From the NCBI RefSeq assembly GCF_016863395.1, contig NZ_BOOU01000051.1, forward strand, positions 1 to 52,768: a stretch of DNA of 52,768 bases, written 5' to 3'. Under the pieces are notes generated by a model. It was not told the DNA's origin and made no database searches. It saw only the letters and a program-made list of their open reading frames with translations. A program made the translations under genes and the position numbers. This DNA is from Sphaerisporangium rufum. Its GTDB lineage: Bacteria > Actinomycetota > Actinomycetes > Streptosporangiales > Streptosporangiaceae. This document shows, in pieces, positions 7,830 through 15,239 of the stretch (positions are counted from its first letter, which is position 1; every line of letters begins with the position of its first letter).

Positions 7830-8071
7830 ACCGGTGCCGGTGAATCCATCCGGCCGGCCGACGCGCCGCGGGCCGTTCCGCCATTGACTTCATCACGTTG
7901 AGTACCCGATCACTCGCTGTCGGTGGTATATCTGCGGTCGTGCGACTTCACCACTCCCCCTCCGAGGCGGCGGACCCGTCGGCCGCCCCCTTACCCGGCT
8001 CACGCCGGACGCCCGACCAGGCGGTGGCCGTTCACGGCCTACCTCGTGCGCGCGAACGGAGGACCTACCCT

Positions 8072-8665
8072 GTGACCATGACCATCGAATTCGATCAGCA
8101 CCGGGCGGACCGCCCCTGGACCAGGGAGGAGACCCGGGATCTCCCGGAGGGCTTCCGGTACGAGATCGAGGACGGAAACCTCATCGTGATGAACTCCCCC
8201 TCGCCCGGGCACCAGCTGGTGGCCTACCGGCTGATGAACCTGCTGAACGACGCCGCCGAGGCGGCCGGGGTGGACGCGGTGGCGATCGGACCGGTGGACG
8301 TGGCGGTGCCGAGCGCCCGCGGCGGGTATCTCAGCCCGGACGTCGCGGTGATCCCCGGGGCGGCCACCGAGGGCGGTTACGAGCTGCTGGTCGGCGGCGA
8401 CGTCCTGCTCGCGGTGGAGATCACCGGGAAGGACGCCATCACCCGCGACATGGTCACCAAGTGCGGGGTGTACGCAGGGCTGGGCATCCCGTCCTACTGG
8501 GTCGTCCGGATGGACGAGCCGGCGATCCGGGTGATCGTCTTCGAGCTCGCGAACGGCGGGTACCGGCGGGTCACCGAGATCGTGGCGGGCGGGTCGGCGG
8601 TGCTGGACCGGCCGTTCCCGGTGACGGTCGAGCCGGGCGGGCTGGCCCGGCGGCCCGGCCGGTGA
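8072..8665 (+). CDS. Uma2-family (DUF820) putative endonuclease
   Basis: 197 aa. The Uma2 family has a PD-(D/E)XK nuclease-like fold; most members have no proven role. Expected family blocks are seen: LPEGFRYEIEDGNLIVMNSP, a metal-site Asp in YLSPDVAVIPG, LLAVEITGKDAITRDMVTK and YAGLGIPSYWVVRMD. GTG at 8072 is chosen because GGAGGA is 8 bases upstream; an ATG two codons later is the alternative. The last ~60 bases of this gene are duplicated at 9385 onward, in front of polX. That suggests this gene and polX were once direct neighbours. Confidence 0.85.
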   Translation: MTMTIEFDQHRADRPWTREETRDLPEGFRYEIEDGNLIVMNSPSPGHQLVAYRLMNLLNDAAEAAGVDAVAIGPVDVAVPSARGGYLSPDVAVIPGAATEGGYELLVGGDVLLAVEITGKDAITRDMVTKCGVYAGLGIPSYWVVRMDEPAIRVIVFELANGGYRRVTEIVAGGSAVLDRPFPVTVEPGGLARRPGR

Positions 8666-8755
8666 GCGGGGGCGGGCGGGAAGATGGAAGGCTCAGGATG
8701 ATCTCGTGGGCGGGGCCGGTGACGAGGTGGCGGCGGCGCTGACGGAGTGCGCTGC
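8603..8755. repeat. Left copy of a ~150-bp direct repeat flanking the I36-type gene
   Basis: This copy contains the 3' end of the Uma2 gene, the intergenic spacer and the first ~15 codons of a polX relic. The right copy is at 9385-9549. They are nearly identical across the Uma2 end (CCGTTCCCGGTGACGGTCGA in both) and the polX start, with small differences in the spacer. Confidence 0.8.
8706..8755 (+). pseudogene. Relic of the 5' end of polX
   Basis: Translation from the GTG at 8706 gives MGGAGDEVAAALTEC, against MGRANDEVAAALTEY at the true polX start (9502). The similarity then stops. The equivalent of the polX -10 box reads CAGGAT instead of TAGGCT, so the promoter also looks decayed. The following ~110 bases up to the I36 stop show no gene. 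Confidence 0.75.
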
Positions 8756-8862
8756 CGCCGTCTCCGCCAGATCCGCCTGGCAGGCGTTCCGCCGCGACCC
8801 GCCGGCGCGTCCTCCCCGCGGTCCGGCGGACCAGGGAGCGACGCGCCCGACGGCCGGCCCCG

Positions 8863-9252
8863 CTAGTAGCCGAACCAGATCGACGTGACCTTGTTGCCGA
8901 TGCCGCCGCCGACGTTGCCGGAGATACCCTGCCGGAAATATGAGATGCCGCCAGAGCAGTTGGCGTGCTGGTACAGCGTGACGGGTATCGACATCCGGTT
9001 GTAGGCCGAGCTGATCCGGTCGTTCCAGGTCGATACCACGTTGACGCAGCCCGACCAATCTCCGCCGTACTCGTACTTCGCCCCGGTTCCGTTGGACCCG
9101 TCCCACAGGCAGAGCCGCTGCGGGCTGGAGTTGCACTCGCTGTAAGCGGCGTGCGCGGTGCCCATCCCGAGCACACCCGTGCTCACCGCGAGCGATGCCG
9201 CGCTCAGCACCACACCCACACGCCGTCCCAGGGCCGGTAGCCGACCGGTCAT
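8863..9252 (-). CDS. Secreted peptidase-inhibitor I36 / crystallin-like protein
   Basis: 129 aa. A signal peptide is clear: MTGRLPALGRRVGVVLSAAS, then a hydrophobic core ending GTAHAAYSEC, with likely cleavage after AHA. The mature part has paired cysteines and the pattern RLCLWDGSNGTG, KYEYGGDWSGC, ISSAYNRM and VTLYQHANCSGG. This fits the I36 (SMI-like) metalloproteinase inhibitor / beta-gamma-crystallin group. Inhibition of a protease is known only for the family prototype. The ATG at 9252 has GGGAGG upstream. It runs opposite to both flanking genes and lies between direct repeats, so it looks inserted. It has its own good promoter. Confidence 0.82.
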   Translation of the reverse strand: MTGRLPALGRRVGVVLSAASLAVSTGVLGMGTAHAAYSECNSSPQRLCLWDGSNGTGAKYEYGGDWSGCVNVVSTWNDRISSAYNRMSIPVTLYQHANCSGGISYFRQGISGNVGGGIGNKVTSIWFGY

Positions 9253-9271
9253 TGGGGTCTCCCTCCCGATG

Positions 9272-9294
9272 AAGATCAAGTCCTCGTTGATCTT
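9272..9294. promoter_or_regulatory. Palindrome at the I36 gene transcription start
   Basis: AAGATCAA (9272-9279) and TTGATCTT (9287-9294) form a perfect 8-bp inverted repeat with a 7-nt spacer. It overlaps the -10 box and the likely +1 near 9283, as an operator would. A 5' mRNA hairpin is the alternative. Confidence 0.5.
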
Positions 9295-9318
9295 AGGTGG
9301 GTGCTTTACCAAAGGCAA
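9290..9318 (-). promoter_or_regulatory. Sigma-70-type promoter of the I36 gene
   Basis: On the minus strand a -35 TTGCCT (9318-9313) and a -10 TAAGAT (9295-9290) are separated by 17 bp. This is one of the best promoter matches in the window, about 40 bases from the ATG at 9252. Confidence 0.6.
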
Positions 9319-9384
9319 TGAAAAGGACATCCGTAAATACCGAACCTCGATCCGCGGCTCGTGCCGGCCCGCGGGACGGGGGTC

Positions 9385-9549
9385 CTGGACCGGCCGTTCC
9401 CGGTGACGGTCGAGCCGGGCGGGCCGACCCGGCGGCCCGGCCGGTGAACGGGCGGCCGGGGACGTGGGCGGCCGGGGAGGCGGGAGGCTTAGGCTGATCT
9501 CGTGGGCAGGGCTAACGACGAGGTGGCGGCGGCGCTAACGGAGTACGCC
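9385..9549. repeat. Right copy of the ~150-bp direct repeat (intact polX start)
   Basis: It duplicates the end of the Uma2 gene (including a matching stop codon), a spacer with ~15 extra bases, and the true polX start. The partner is at 8603-8755; the copies start 782 bp apart. The Uma2 fragment here has no start and is non-functional. Confidence 0.8.
9490..9495 (+). promoter_or_regulatory. Probable -10 box of a leaderless polX transcript
   Basis: TAGGCT ends 6 bases before the GTG at 9502, the usual geometry of leaderless actinobacterial genes. The only GGGAGG is ~15 bases upstream of the start, too far for a ribosome-binding site. Confidence 0.5.
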
Positions 9550-11187
9550 GACCTGTTCGCCATGACCGGCGGCGACGCGTTCCGGGTGCGCAGCTACCAG
9601 AAGGCGGCCAAGGCGATCGCCGGCCACCCCGAGGACATCTCCCAGGTGAACGTGCGGCGGGTGCCCGGGGTCGGCGAGGCGATCGCGAAGAAGGTGGAGG
9701 AGTTCCTGAGCCGCGGCGGCTTCCGCCAGCTGGACGACCTGCGGGCCGAGGTGCCCGAGGGGGTGCGCCGGCTGACCCGGGTGCCGTCGCTGGGGCCGAA
9801 GCGGGCGATCTTCCTCTACCGCGAGCTGGGCATCGACTCCCCCGAGGCGCTGGCGGCGGCGATCGGCGCGGGCCGGCTGGCCGGGGTGCGCGGGTTCGGC
9901 GCCAAGAGCGAGGAGAACCTCCTCAAGGGCGTCGAGCAGCTGCGCCAGGCCGGCGGCCGGGTGCACCTCGGGGTGGCGATGGACCTGGCCGAGCGGGTCA
10001 TCGCCTCGCTGCCCGCCGAGCGGGTGGCCTGCGCGGGGTCGGTGCGCCGGATGAAGGAGACGGTCGGCGACATCGACATCCTGGCGGTGGGGCCGCCGAG
10101 CCTGATGGAGCACTTCCGGCGGCAGCCGTACGTCGCGGAGGTGATCGCGAGCGGCGAGCGCAAGACCTCGGTGCGCACCCGGGAGGGCATGCAGGTGGAC
10201 CTGCGGCTGGTGCCCGCCGGGTCGTGGGGCGCGGCGATGCAGTACTTCACCGGGTCCAAGGAGCACAACGTGCGGCTGCGCGAGATGTGCGTCAAGCGTG
10301 GCTGGAAGCTGTCGGAGTACGGTCTGTTCGAGGGCGACCGGGTGATCGCCGCGGCCACCGAGGAGGAGATCTACCAGGCGCTCGGCATGCCGTGGATTCC
10401 GCCGCCGCTGCGCGAGGACACCGGGGAGGTGGCGGCGGCGCTGCGCGGTGAGCTGCCCGACCTGGTCACGTTGGATGATCTGCGCGGGGACCTGCACACC
10501 CATACGAATCTCACCGACGGGATCGCGCCGCTGGCGGACATGGTCGCGGCGGCGGCCCGGCTCGGGTACGCGTACTACGCGGTGACCGATCATGCGCCGG
10601 ATCTGGTCATGCAGCGGATGACGCTGGACAAGGCGCTGGAGCAGCGGGCCGCGCTGGCCGAGTTGCAGCCGGCCTACCCGGGGATGCGGCTGCTGCACGG
10701 CACCGAGTTGAACATCGGCCCGGACGGCGCGGTGGACTGGCCGGCCGAGGTGCTGGCCGGGTTCGACGTGACCGTGGCGTCGGTGCACTCGCACTTCACC
10801 CAGCCGCGCGCGGAGATGACCCGCCGGTTCGTGGCCGCCTGCGAGAACCCGCACGTGCACGTGATCGGGCATCCCACCACCCGCAAGATCGGCCGGCGGG
10901 AGCCGGTGGACGCCGACTGGGACGCGGTCTTCGCGGCGGCGGCGCGCACCGGTACCGCGCTGGAGATCGACGCCTACCCCGACCGGGCCGACCTGCCCTC
11001 GGACCTGGTGCGGCGGGCGCGGCACCACGGGGTGAAGTTCTCCATCGACAGCGATTCCCATGCGGTGCCGCACCTGGCCAACCTGCGATTCGGGGTGGGG
11101 GTGGCGCAGCGCGGCTGGCTGACCGCCGAGGACGTGATCAACGCCTGGCCGGTGGAGCGGCTGCTGGCATTCCTGAACCGGGCCTGA
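9502..11187 (+). CDS. polX: PolX-type DNA polymerase / 3'-5' exonuclease with PHP domain
   Basis: 561 aa. Family X repair polymerase. An N-terminal 8-kDa-like helical region is followed by helix-hairpin-helix elements (VRRVPGVGEAIAKKVEEFL, TRVPSLGPKRAIFLYRELG). The nucleotidyltransferase site is GSVRRMKETVGDIDILAVG (two catalytic Asp), with the third Asp in MQVDLRLVP. The C-terminal PHP phosphoesterase shows DLHTHTNLTDG, AVTDHAP, GTELNIG, VHSHF, IGHPTTR and SIDSDSHA, so its metal ligands look intact. Length is normal for bacterial PolX. The family acts in gap filling and base-excision repair. Its first codons are duplicated as a relic at 8706. Confidence 0.96.
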   Translation: MGRANDEVAAALTEYADLFAMTGGDAFRVRSYQKAAKAIAGHPEDISQVNVRRVPGVGEAIAKKVEEFLSRGGFRQLDDLRAEVPEGVRRLTRVPSLGPKRAIFLYRELGIDSPEALAAAIGAGRLAGVRGFGAKSEENLLKGVEQLRQAGGRVHLGVAMDLAERVIASLPAERVACAGSVRRMKETVGDIDILAVGPPSLMEHFRRQPYVAEVIASGERKTSVRTREGMQVDLRLVPAGSWGAAMQYFTGSKEHNVRLREMCVKRGWKLSEYGLFEGDRVIAAATEEEIYQALGMPWIPPPLREDTGEVAAALRGELPDLVTLDDLRGDLHTHTNLTDGIAPLADMVAAAARLGYAYYAVTDHAPDLVMQRMTLDKALEQRAALAELQPAYPGMRLLHGTELNIGPDGAVDWPAEVLAGFDVTVASVHSHFTQPRAEMTRRFVAACENPHVHVIGHPTTRKIGRREPVDADWDAVFAAAARTGTALEIDAYPDRADLPSDLVRRARHHGVKFSIDSDSHAVPHLANLRFGVGVAQRGWLTAEDVINAWPVERLLAFLNRA

Positions 11188-11224
11188 CCGGGATGGCGCG
11201 CGGGCGGCCTGGCCCGGCTTGCAT

Positions 11225-11254
11225 ATCCCTTATTACGGGTAGGTAATATGGGAT
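11225..11254. promoter_or_regulatory. 30-bp inverted repeat upstream of the molybdoenzyme gene
   Basis: ATCCCTTATTAC (11225-11236) and GTAATATGGGAT (11243-11254) are inverted copies matching at 11 of 12 positions around a 6-bp spacer. The element is A/T-rich in a GC-rich setting, contains TAATAT (a possible -10) and ends 20 bases before the ATG. A dimeric repressor site is the simplest reading. Confidence 0.6.
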
Positions 11255-11274
11255 CAGTAGAGGGAGGTGGCCCC

Positions 11275-12411
11275 ATGGACCTCGACCATCGGACGACCGG
11301 CGCGGCGGCCGCGACCGCGATCCCGTCCGCCATCCTCAAGCCGCTGCCGCCGGAGGTGTTCGTCGTGCACGGCGCCAGTGCCGAGACCCGCTGGGCGGCC
11401 ATGCGCGGCCAGGGGCACCACACCCCGACCGACCGGTTCTTCGTCCGCAACCACACCGCCACCCCGCTCATCGACGCCGCCGCCTGGCGGCTGCGCCTGC
11501 ACGGCGACGGCCTGCCCGCGCCACGCGCGATCACCTACGACGAGCTGCGCGCGCTGCCGGCCACCGTCGCCGACATCGCCATCGAATGCGCGGGCAACGG
11601 CCGGGCGCACTTCTCCGCGCAGCGCGGAACCGACTACCCCGGGATCCCGTGGGGCCTGGGCGCCATCGGGGTGGCCCGGTGGCGCGGCGTGCCGCTGCGG
11701 GTGCTCCTGGAGCTGGCCGGGGTGCGGCCGGCGGCGGTCGCGGTGATGCCGCGCGGCCTGGACGCGTCGTACGTCGAGGACGGCGTCGACCACGGGCGGG
11801 TGCGGCGCCCGCTGCCGATCGGCAAGGCGCTGGACGACGTGCTGGTGGCCTACGAGATGAACGGCCGGCCGCTGCCGCCCGACCACGGGTTCCCGGCCCG
11901 GCTGGTGGTGCCCGGCTGGAGCGGGGTCGCCTCCATCAAGTGGCTCGGTGACATCGAGGTGTCCTGCGCCCCGCTGTCCTCGCCGTGGACCACCGAGTTC
12001 TACCTGATGACCGGACCGGGCCATCCGGCCGGCCCGGACGCCGCGCTGGCCGAGCAGGTGGTCAAGAGCGCGTTCGAGCTGCCCTGGCCCGCCCGGCTGC
12101 GTGCGTTCGCCCCGCAGGTGCTGCACGGCCGCTCATGGTCGGGGCACGGCCGGGTGATCCGGGTCGAGGTCAGCGTGGACGGCGGCCGGGTCTGGCGCGC
12201 GGCCGAGCTGCTGCGGCCACCGGCCGGTGATGCCGGACGGTCGTGGACCCGCTGGCGGCTGGGCTGGACGCCCGGCGCGCCGGGGCCGGCCGAACTGATG
12301 GCGCGGGCGACCGACGCCACCGGGGCCCGGCAACCCCTGGCGTCCGGGCCCAACGATCTCGGCTACCACTTCGACGCGGTGGTGCGCCATCCGGTGACCG
12401 TGGTCGCCTGA
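11275..12411 (+). CDS. Sulfite-oxidase-type molybdopterin-dependent oxidoreductase
   Basis: 378 aa. Two-domain enzyme: an oxidoreductase molybdopterin-binding domain, then an Ig-like Mo-co dimerisation domain near the C-terminus (VIRVEVSVDGGRVWRAAEL). The molybdenum-ligating Cys is Cys105 in IAIECAGNGR. Cofactor-contact segments follow (PWGLGAIGVARWRGVPL, GFPARLVVPGWSGVASIKWL). Neither signal peptide nor heme domain is present, so this is probably a cytoplasmic, heme-free member. The ATG at 11275 has AGGGAGG 7 bases upstream. The natural substrate (sulfite or other) cannot be read from the sequence. A 30-bp palindrome precedes it. Confidence 0.92.
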   Translation: MDLDHRTTGAAAATAIPSAILKPLPPEVFVVHGASAETRWAAMRGQGHHTPTDRFFVRNHTATPLIDAAAWRLRLHGDGLPAPRAITYDELRALPATVADIAIECAGNGRAHFSAQRGTDYPGIPWGLGAIGVARWRGVPLRVLLELAGVRPAAVAVMPRGLDASYVEDGVDHGRVRRPLPIGKALDDVLVAYEMNGRPLPPDHGFPARLVVPGWSGVASIKWLGDIEVSCAPLSSPWTTEFYLMTGPGHPAGPDAALAEQVVKSAFELPWPARLRAFAPQVLHGRSWSGHGRVIRVEVSVDGGRVWRAAELLRPPAGDAGRSWTRWRLGWTPGAPGPAELMARATDATGARQPLASGPNDLGYHFDAVVRHPVTVVA

Positions 12412-12431
12412 GGAGGGCCCCCGGGCGGTGA

Positions 12432-12471
12432 CCCGGCCGCGGGCCCGCTGGAGGAGTGGCCCGCGGCCGGG
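12432..12471. terminator. Bidirectional hairpin terminator
   Basis: A perfect 14-bp stem (CCCGGCCGCGGGCC / GGCCCGCGGCCGGG) with a 12-nt loop lies between the convergent molybdoenzyme stop (12411) and the actP stop (12538). Confidence 0.75.
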
Positions 12472-12537
12472 AGTCCCGCCCGCCGGGCCCGGCCCGCCCG
12501 CCGGGAGGGGACGGCGGCACGGGCCGGGCGCGTGGTC

Positions 12538-14148
12538 TTAGTGCGGGACCGCCTTCTCGGCGCCGGCCCCGGTGAGGGACCGCACCTCGATCTCGGCGTA
12601 CTTGGCGGCGTTGTGCTCCTTGCTCAGCACGGTGCCGAGGTAGCCGGCCAGGAAGCCGATCGGGATGGACACCAGGCCCGGGTTCTCCAGCGGGAACCAG
12701 GCGAAGTTCGCGCTCGAGATCAGCGAGGTCGGCTTGCCGGACACCACCGGCGAGAAGAACACCAGGAACACCGCGGAGCCGAGGCCGCCGTAGATGGCCG
12801 ACACCGCGCCCGCGGTGTTGAACCGCTTCCAGAACAGGCTGTACAGGATGGCCGGCAGGTTGCCGGACGCGGCCACCGCGAAGGCCAGCGCGACCAGGAA
12901 CGCCACGTTGAGGCTCTGCGCCGGGATGCTGAGCGCGATCGCGACGATACCGATCACCAGGGCGGCGATCCGGGCGACCCGGATCTCCTGCCGCTCGGTG
13001 GCGGTGCCCTTCTTGAACACGTGGGCGTACAGGTCGTGCGCGAAGCTGGACGAGGAGGCGAGCGTCAGGCCGGCGACCACCGCGAGGATGGTCGCGAACG
13101 CCACCGCCGCGATAATCGCCAGCAGGACCGTGCCGCCGACCTCGCCGAACATGATCTCGCCGACCTTCTGGGCGAGTTGTGGCGCCGCGGTGTTGCCCGC
13201 CTTGTTCTGCGCGGCGATCGCCTTGCTGCCGACCAGTGCGGCGGCGCCGAAGCCGAGCACCAGGGTGAGCAGGTAGAACACCCCGATGATGCCGATGCCC
13301 CAGATGACCGACTTGCGGGCGTCCCGGGCGGTGGGCACGGTGTAGAAGCGGATCAGGATGTGCGGCAGGCCGGCGGTGCCGAGCACCAGGGCCAGGCCCA
13401 GGCTGATCAGGTCGAGCTTGCCGGCCAGGCCGGCGGCCTCGGTGCCGTACTTCAGGCCGGGGTTGAGGAACGCCTCGCCCTTGCCGCTCTGCTGGGCGGC
13501 CTCGCCGAGCAGGCTGGAGAGGTTGAAGCCGGAATGGGCGAGCACCAGCAGGGTGACCAGCGCGGCGCCGGTCATCAGCAGCACGGCCTTGACGATCTGC
13601 ACCCAGGTGGTGCCCTTCATGCCGCCGGCCACCACGTAGACGATCATGAGCAGGCCGACGACGATGATGGTGGCGGCCTTGCCGGCGTCGGAGGTGATGC
13701 CGAACAGCAGGCCGACCAGCGCGCCCGCGCCGACCATCTGGGCCAGCAGGTAGAAGATGCTGACCACGATGGTGGACACGCCGGCCGCGGTGCGCACCGG
13801 GCGGGGGCTCATCCGGAAGGCCAGCACGTCGGCCATGGTGAACTTGCCGGAGTTGCGCATCAGCTCGGCGACCAGCAGCAGCGCCACCAGCCAGGCGACC
13901 AGGAAGCCGATCGAGTAGAGGAACCCGTCGTAGCCGGACAGCGCGATGATGCCCGCGATGCCGAGGAACGACGCGGCCGACATGTAGTCGCCGCCGATGG
14001 CCAGGCCGTTCTGCACGCCGCTGAACGACCGGCCGCCGGCGTAGAAGTCGGCGGCGCTCTTGGTGTTGCGGCTCGCCCAGTAGGTGATGCCGAGCGTGGC
14101 GAACACGAACACCAGGAAAAGGGTGATGGACAGCGTCTGGTTACTCAT
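12538..14148 (-). CDS. actP: Cation/acetate symporter (SSS family)
   Basis: 536 aa. Na+/monocarboxylate symporter with about 13 membrane helices. SSS hallmarks: ASRNTKSAADFYAGGRSFSG, IGGDYMSAASFLGIAGIIAL, ILIRFYTVPTARDARKSV and AFAVAASGNLPAILYSLFWK. It closely follows the ActP pattern, so acetate uptake is the likely role. The ATG at 14148 overlaps the upstream DUF485 gene by 8 bases (ATGAGTAA), the usual ActP partner arrangement. A CRP-like site precedes the operon, fitting carbon-source control. A second SSS paralogue lies 3 kb away. Confidence 0.93.
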   Translation of the reverse strand: MSNQTLSITLFLVFVFATLGITYWASRNTKSAADFYAGGRSFSGVQNGLAIGGDYMSAASFLGIAGIIALSGYDGFLYSIGFLVAWLVALLLVAELMRNSGKFTMADVLAFRMSPRPVRTAAGVSTIVVSIFYLLAQMVGAGALVGLLFGITSDAGKAATIIVVGLLMIVYVVAGGMKGTTWVQIVKAVLLMTGAALVTLLVLAHSGFNLSSLLGEAAQQSGKGEAFLNPGLKYGTEAAGLAGKLDLISLGLALVLGTAGLPHILIRFYTVPTARDARKSVIWGIGIIGVFYLLTLVLGFGAAALVGSKAIAAQNKAGNTAAPQLAQKVGEIMFGEVGGTVLLAIIAAVAFATILAVVAGLTLASSSSFAHDLYAHVFKKGTATERQEIRVARIAALVIGIVAIALSIPAQSLNVAFLVALAFAVAASGNLPAILYSLFWKRFNTAGAVSAIYGGLGSAVFLVFFSPVVSGKPTSLISSANFAWFPLENPGLVSIPIGFLAGYLGTVLSKEHNAAKYAEIEVRSLTGAGAEKAVPH

Positions 14149-14476
14149 TGGCCGCGTCCCCTTCGATCTCGGCGCGCAGCCGGCTGGACACCGGGTCCAG
14201 CTTGCGGTCGGCATGCCGGGCGTACAGCCAGGCGATGAGGAATGTGGAGACGAACTGCAGCACGCCGAAGATCAGCGCCACGTTTATGTTGCCGAACACC
14301 TTGGTGCCCATGAAGCCACGCGCCCAGGCGGACAGAATGACATACAGCAGGTACCAGACAAAAAAGGCGACGGTCACCGGGAAGGCCCAGTTGCGGTAGC
14401 GGCGGCGGAGTTCCTGGAACTCCGGATTCGCCTGCATCTGTTCGTAAACCGATGATTCATCGTGTCGAGTGGTCAC
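14141..14476 (-). CDS. DUF485 membrane protein, ActP partner
   Basis: 111 aa. Two transmembrane helices (WAFPVTVAFFVWYLLYVILS and INVALIFGVLQFVSTFLIAW) with a short loop are typical of DUF485/YjcH, co-transcribed with acetate symporters. The N-terminus shows NPEFQELRRRYRNWAFP, a conserved block. GTG at 14476 is chosen because GGGAGG lies just upstream, though the spacing of 4 is short. The C-terminus is charged and cytoplasmic. Function is uncertain; it may assist the symporter. Confidence 0.88.
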   Translation of the reverse strand: MTTRHDESSVYEQMQANPEFQELRRRYRNWAFPVTVAFFVWYLLYVILSAWARGFMGTKVFGNINVALIFGVLQFVSTFLIAWLYARHADRKLDPVSSRLRAEIEGDAANE

Positions 14477-14490
14477 AAGACCTCCCACGT

Positions 14491-14506
14491 TGTGATCTGA
14501 ATCACG
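14491..14506. promoter_or_regulatory. CRP/GlxR-like binding site before DUF485-actP
   Basis: TGTGATCTGAATCACG matches the TGTGA-N6-TCACA consensus except for the final A. It lies 14 bases upstream of the GTG at 14476, next to the ribosome-binding site. That is close to the start codon, so it may act as an operator or within the leader. The rest of the 14477-14819 gap holds no gene I can support. Confidence 0.6.
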
Positions 14507-14819
14507 CCTCACCGTAGGAACGGCATCGCCGCGCGCATAGGGGGTGTGCGCCGCATCATCGCCGAGCAGTTCGGACGGCTCGGTCACCTGGACGGGCGGT
14601 GCGCCGAATGGCCCGTTCCGCGCGACGAGCGGTCCGGCCGGCGGGCCCGTCGCAGGCAGGGCGGCCACCGCGCGGATCAGGTCAACCGATGGGCGAGCGC
14701 CGTGGGTCGCGGTGACAACGGCGCGGAATCCCACGAGTCCTCGGTAGACCCGGCACTGAAGAGCGAAGCCCGAACCCGGCGATCCGCCGGCACCTCGCTC
14801 CCGCTACCGTGCGCCGAAC

Positions 14820-15239
14820 CTAGACCTCCTCGGGGAGGGTCACCATCTCATTGAGGATCGGGACCAGTTGCTCCTCCTCGTAGTCCAGGTGGGCCTCCAG
14901 TTCGGCGGCGAGCCGGTCGAGTTCCGCGCCGATCCCCGGGCCGCCGTGGTCGAGGAGTCGCCTGATCCGCTCCACGAGCCGGGCCACCACCCGGTGCTCC
15001 GAGCGCAGCCGGGTCAAGGTCTCGGCCAGCTCGGGGTGCCCGGCATCGAGATGCGGGAAGAGTGCGTTGTCCTCGCCCTCGTGGTGGGCGTGGAGGGCGT
15101 CGCAGAACGCCAGGCAGTGCGTCCGCAGGTCCGCCGCGCCCGCCCGCGACGACCGCAGTTCGGCCAGGTCCCTGCGGAAGCCGTCGTGCAGTTTGATCAG
15201 CTCGTCACCCCAGGCGACGATGCGCCGTTCGTCCGTCAT
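14820..15239 (-). CDS. Hemerythrin HHE-domain protein
   Basis: 139 aa. A four-helix bundle with the diiron ligand pattern: His in KLHDGFRRDL, HAHHEGEDNALFPHL, SEHRVVARL and LEAHLDYEEEQLVPIL. The family binds O2 or NO, or senses redox state. The ATG at 15239 overlaps the TGA of the upstream MFS gene (ATGA), so the two are translationally coupled and both fall under the TetR palindrome at 16548. Which ligand it handles is unknown. Confidence 0.88.
   Translation of the reverse strand: MTDERRIVAWGDELIKLHDGFRRDLAELRSSRAGAADLRTHCLAFCDALHAHHEGEDNALFPHLDAGHPELAETLTRLRSEHRVVARLVERIRRLLDHGGPGIGAELDRLAAELEAHLDYEEEQLVPILNEMVTLPEEV

Noticed and set aside
12532-14238. Long plus-strand frame opposite actP
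   Set aside because: Its His/Gly/Gln/Asp-rich translation is the typical mirror of a membrane protein gene; actP on the other strand is unambiguous.
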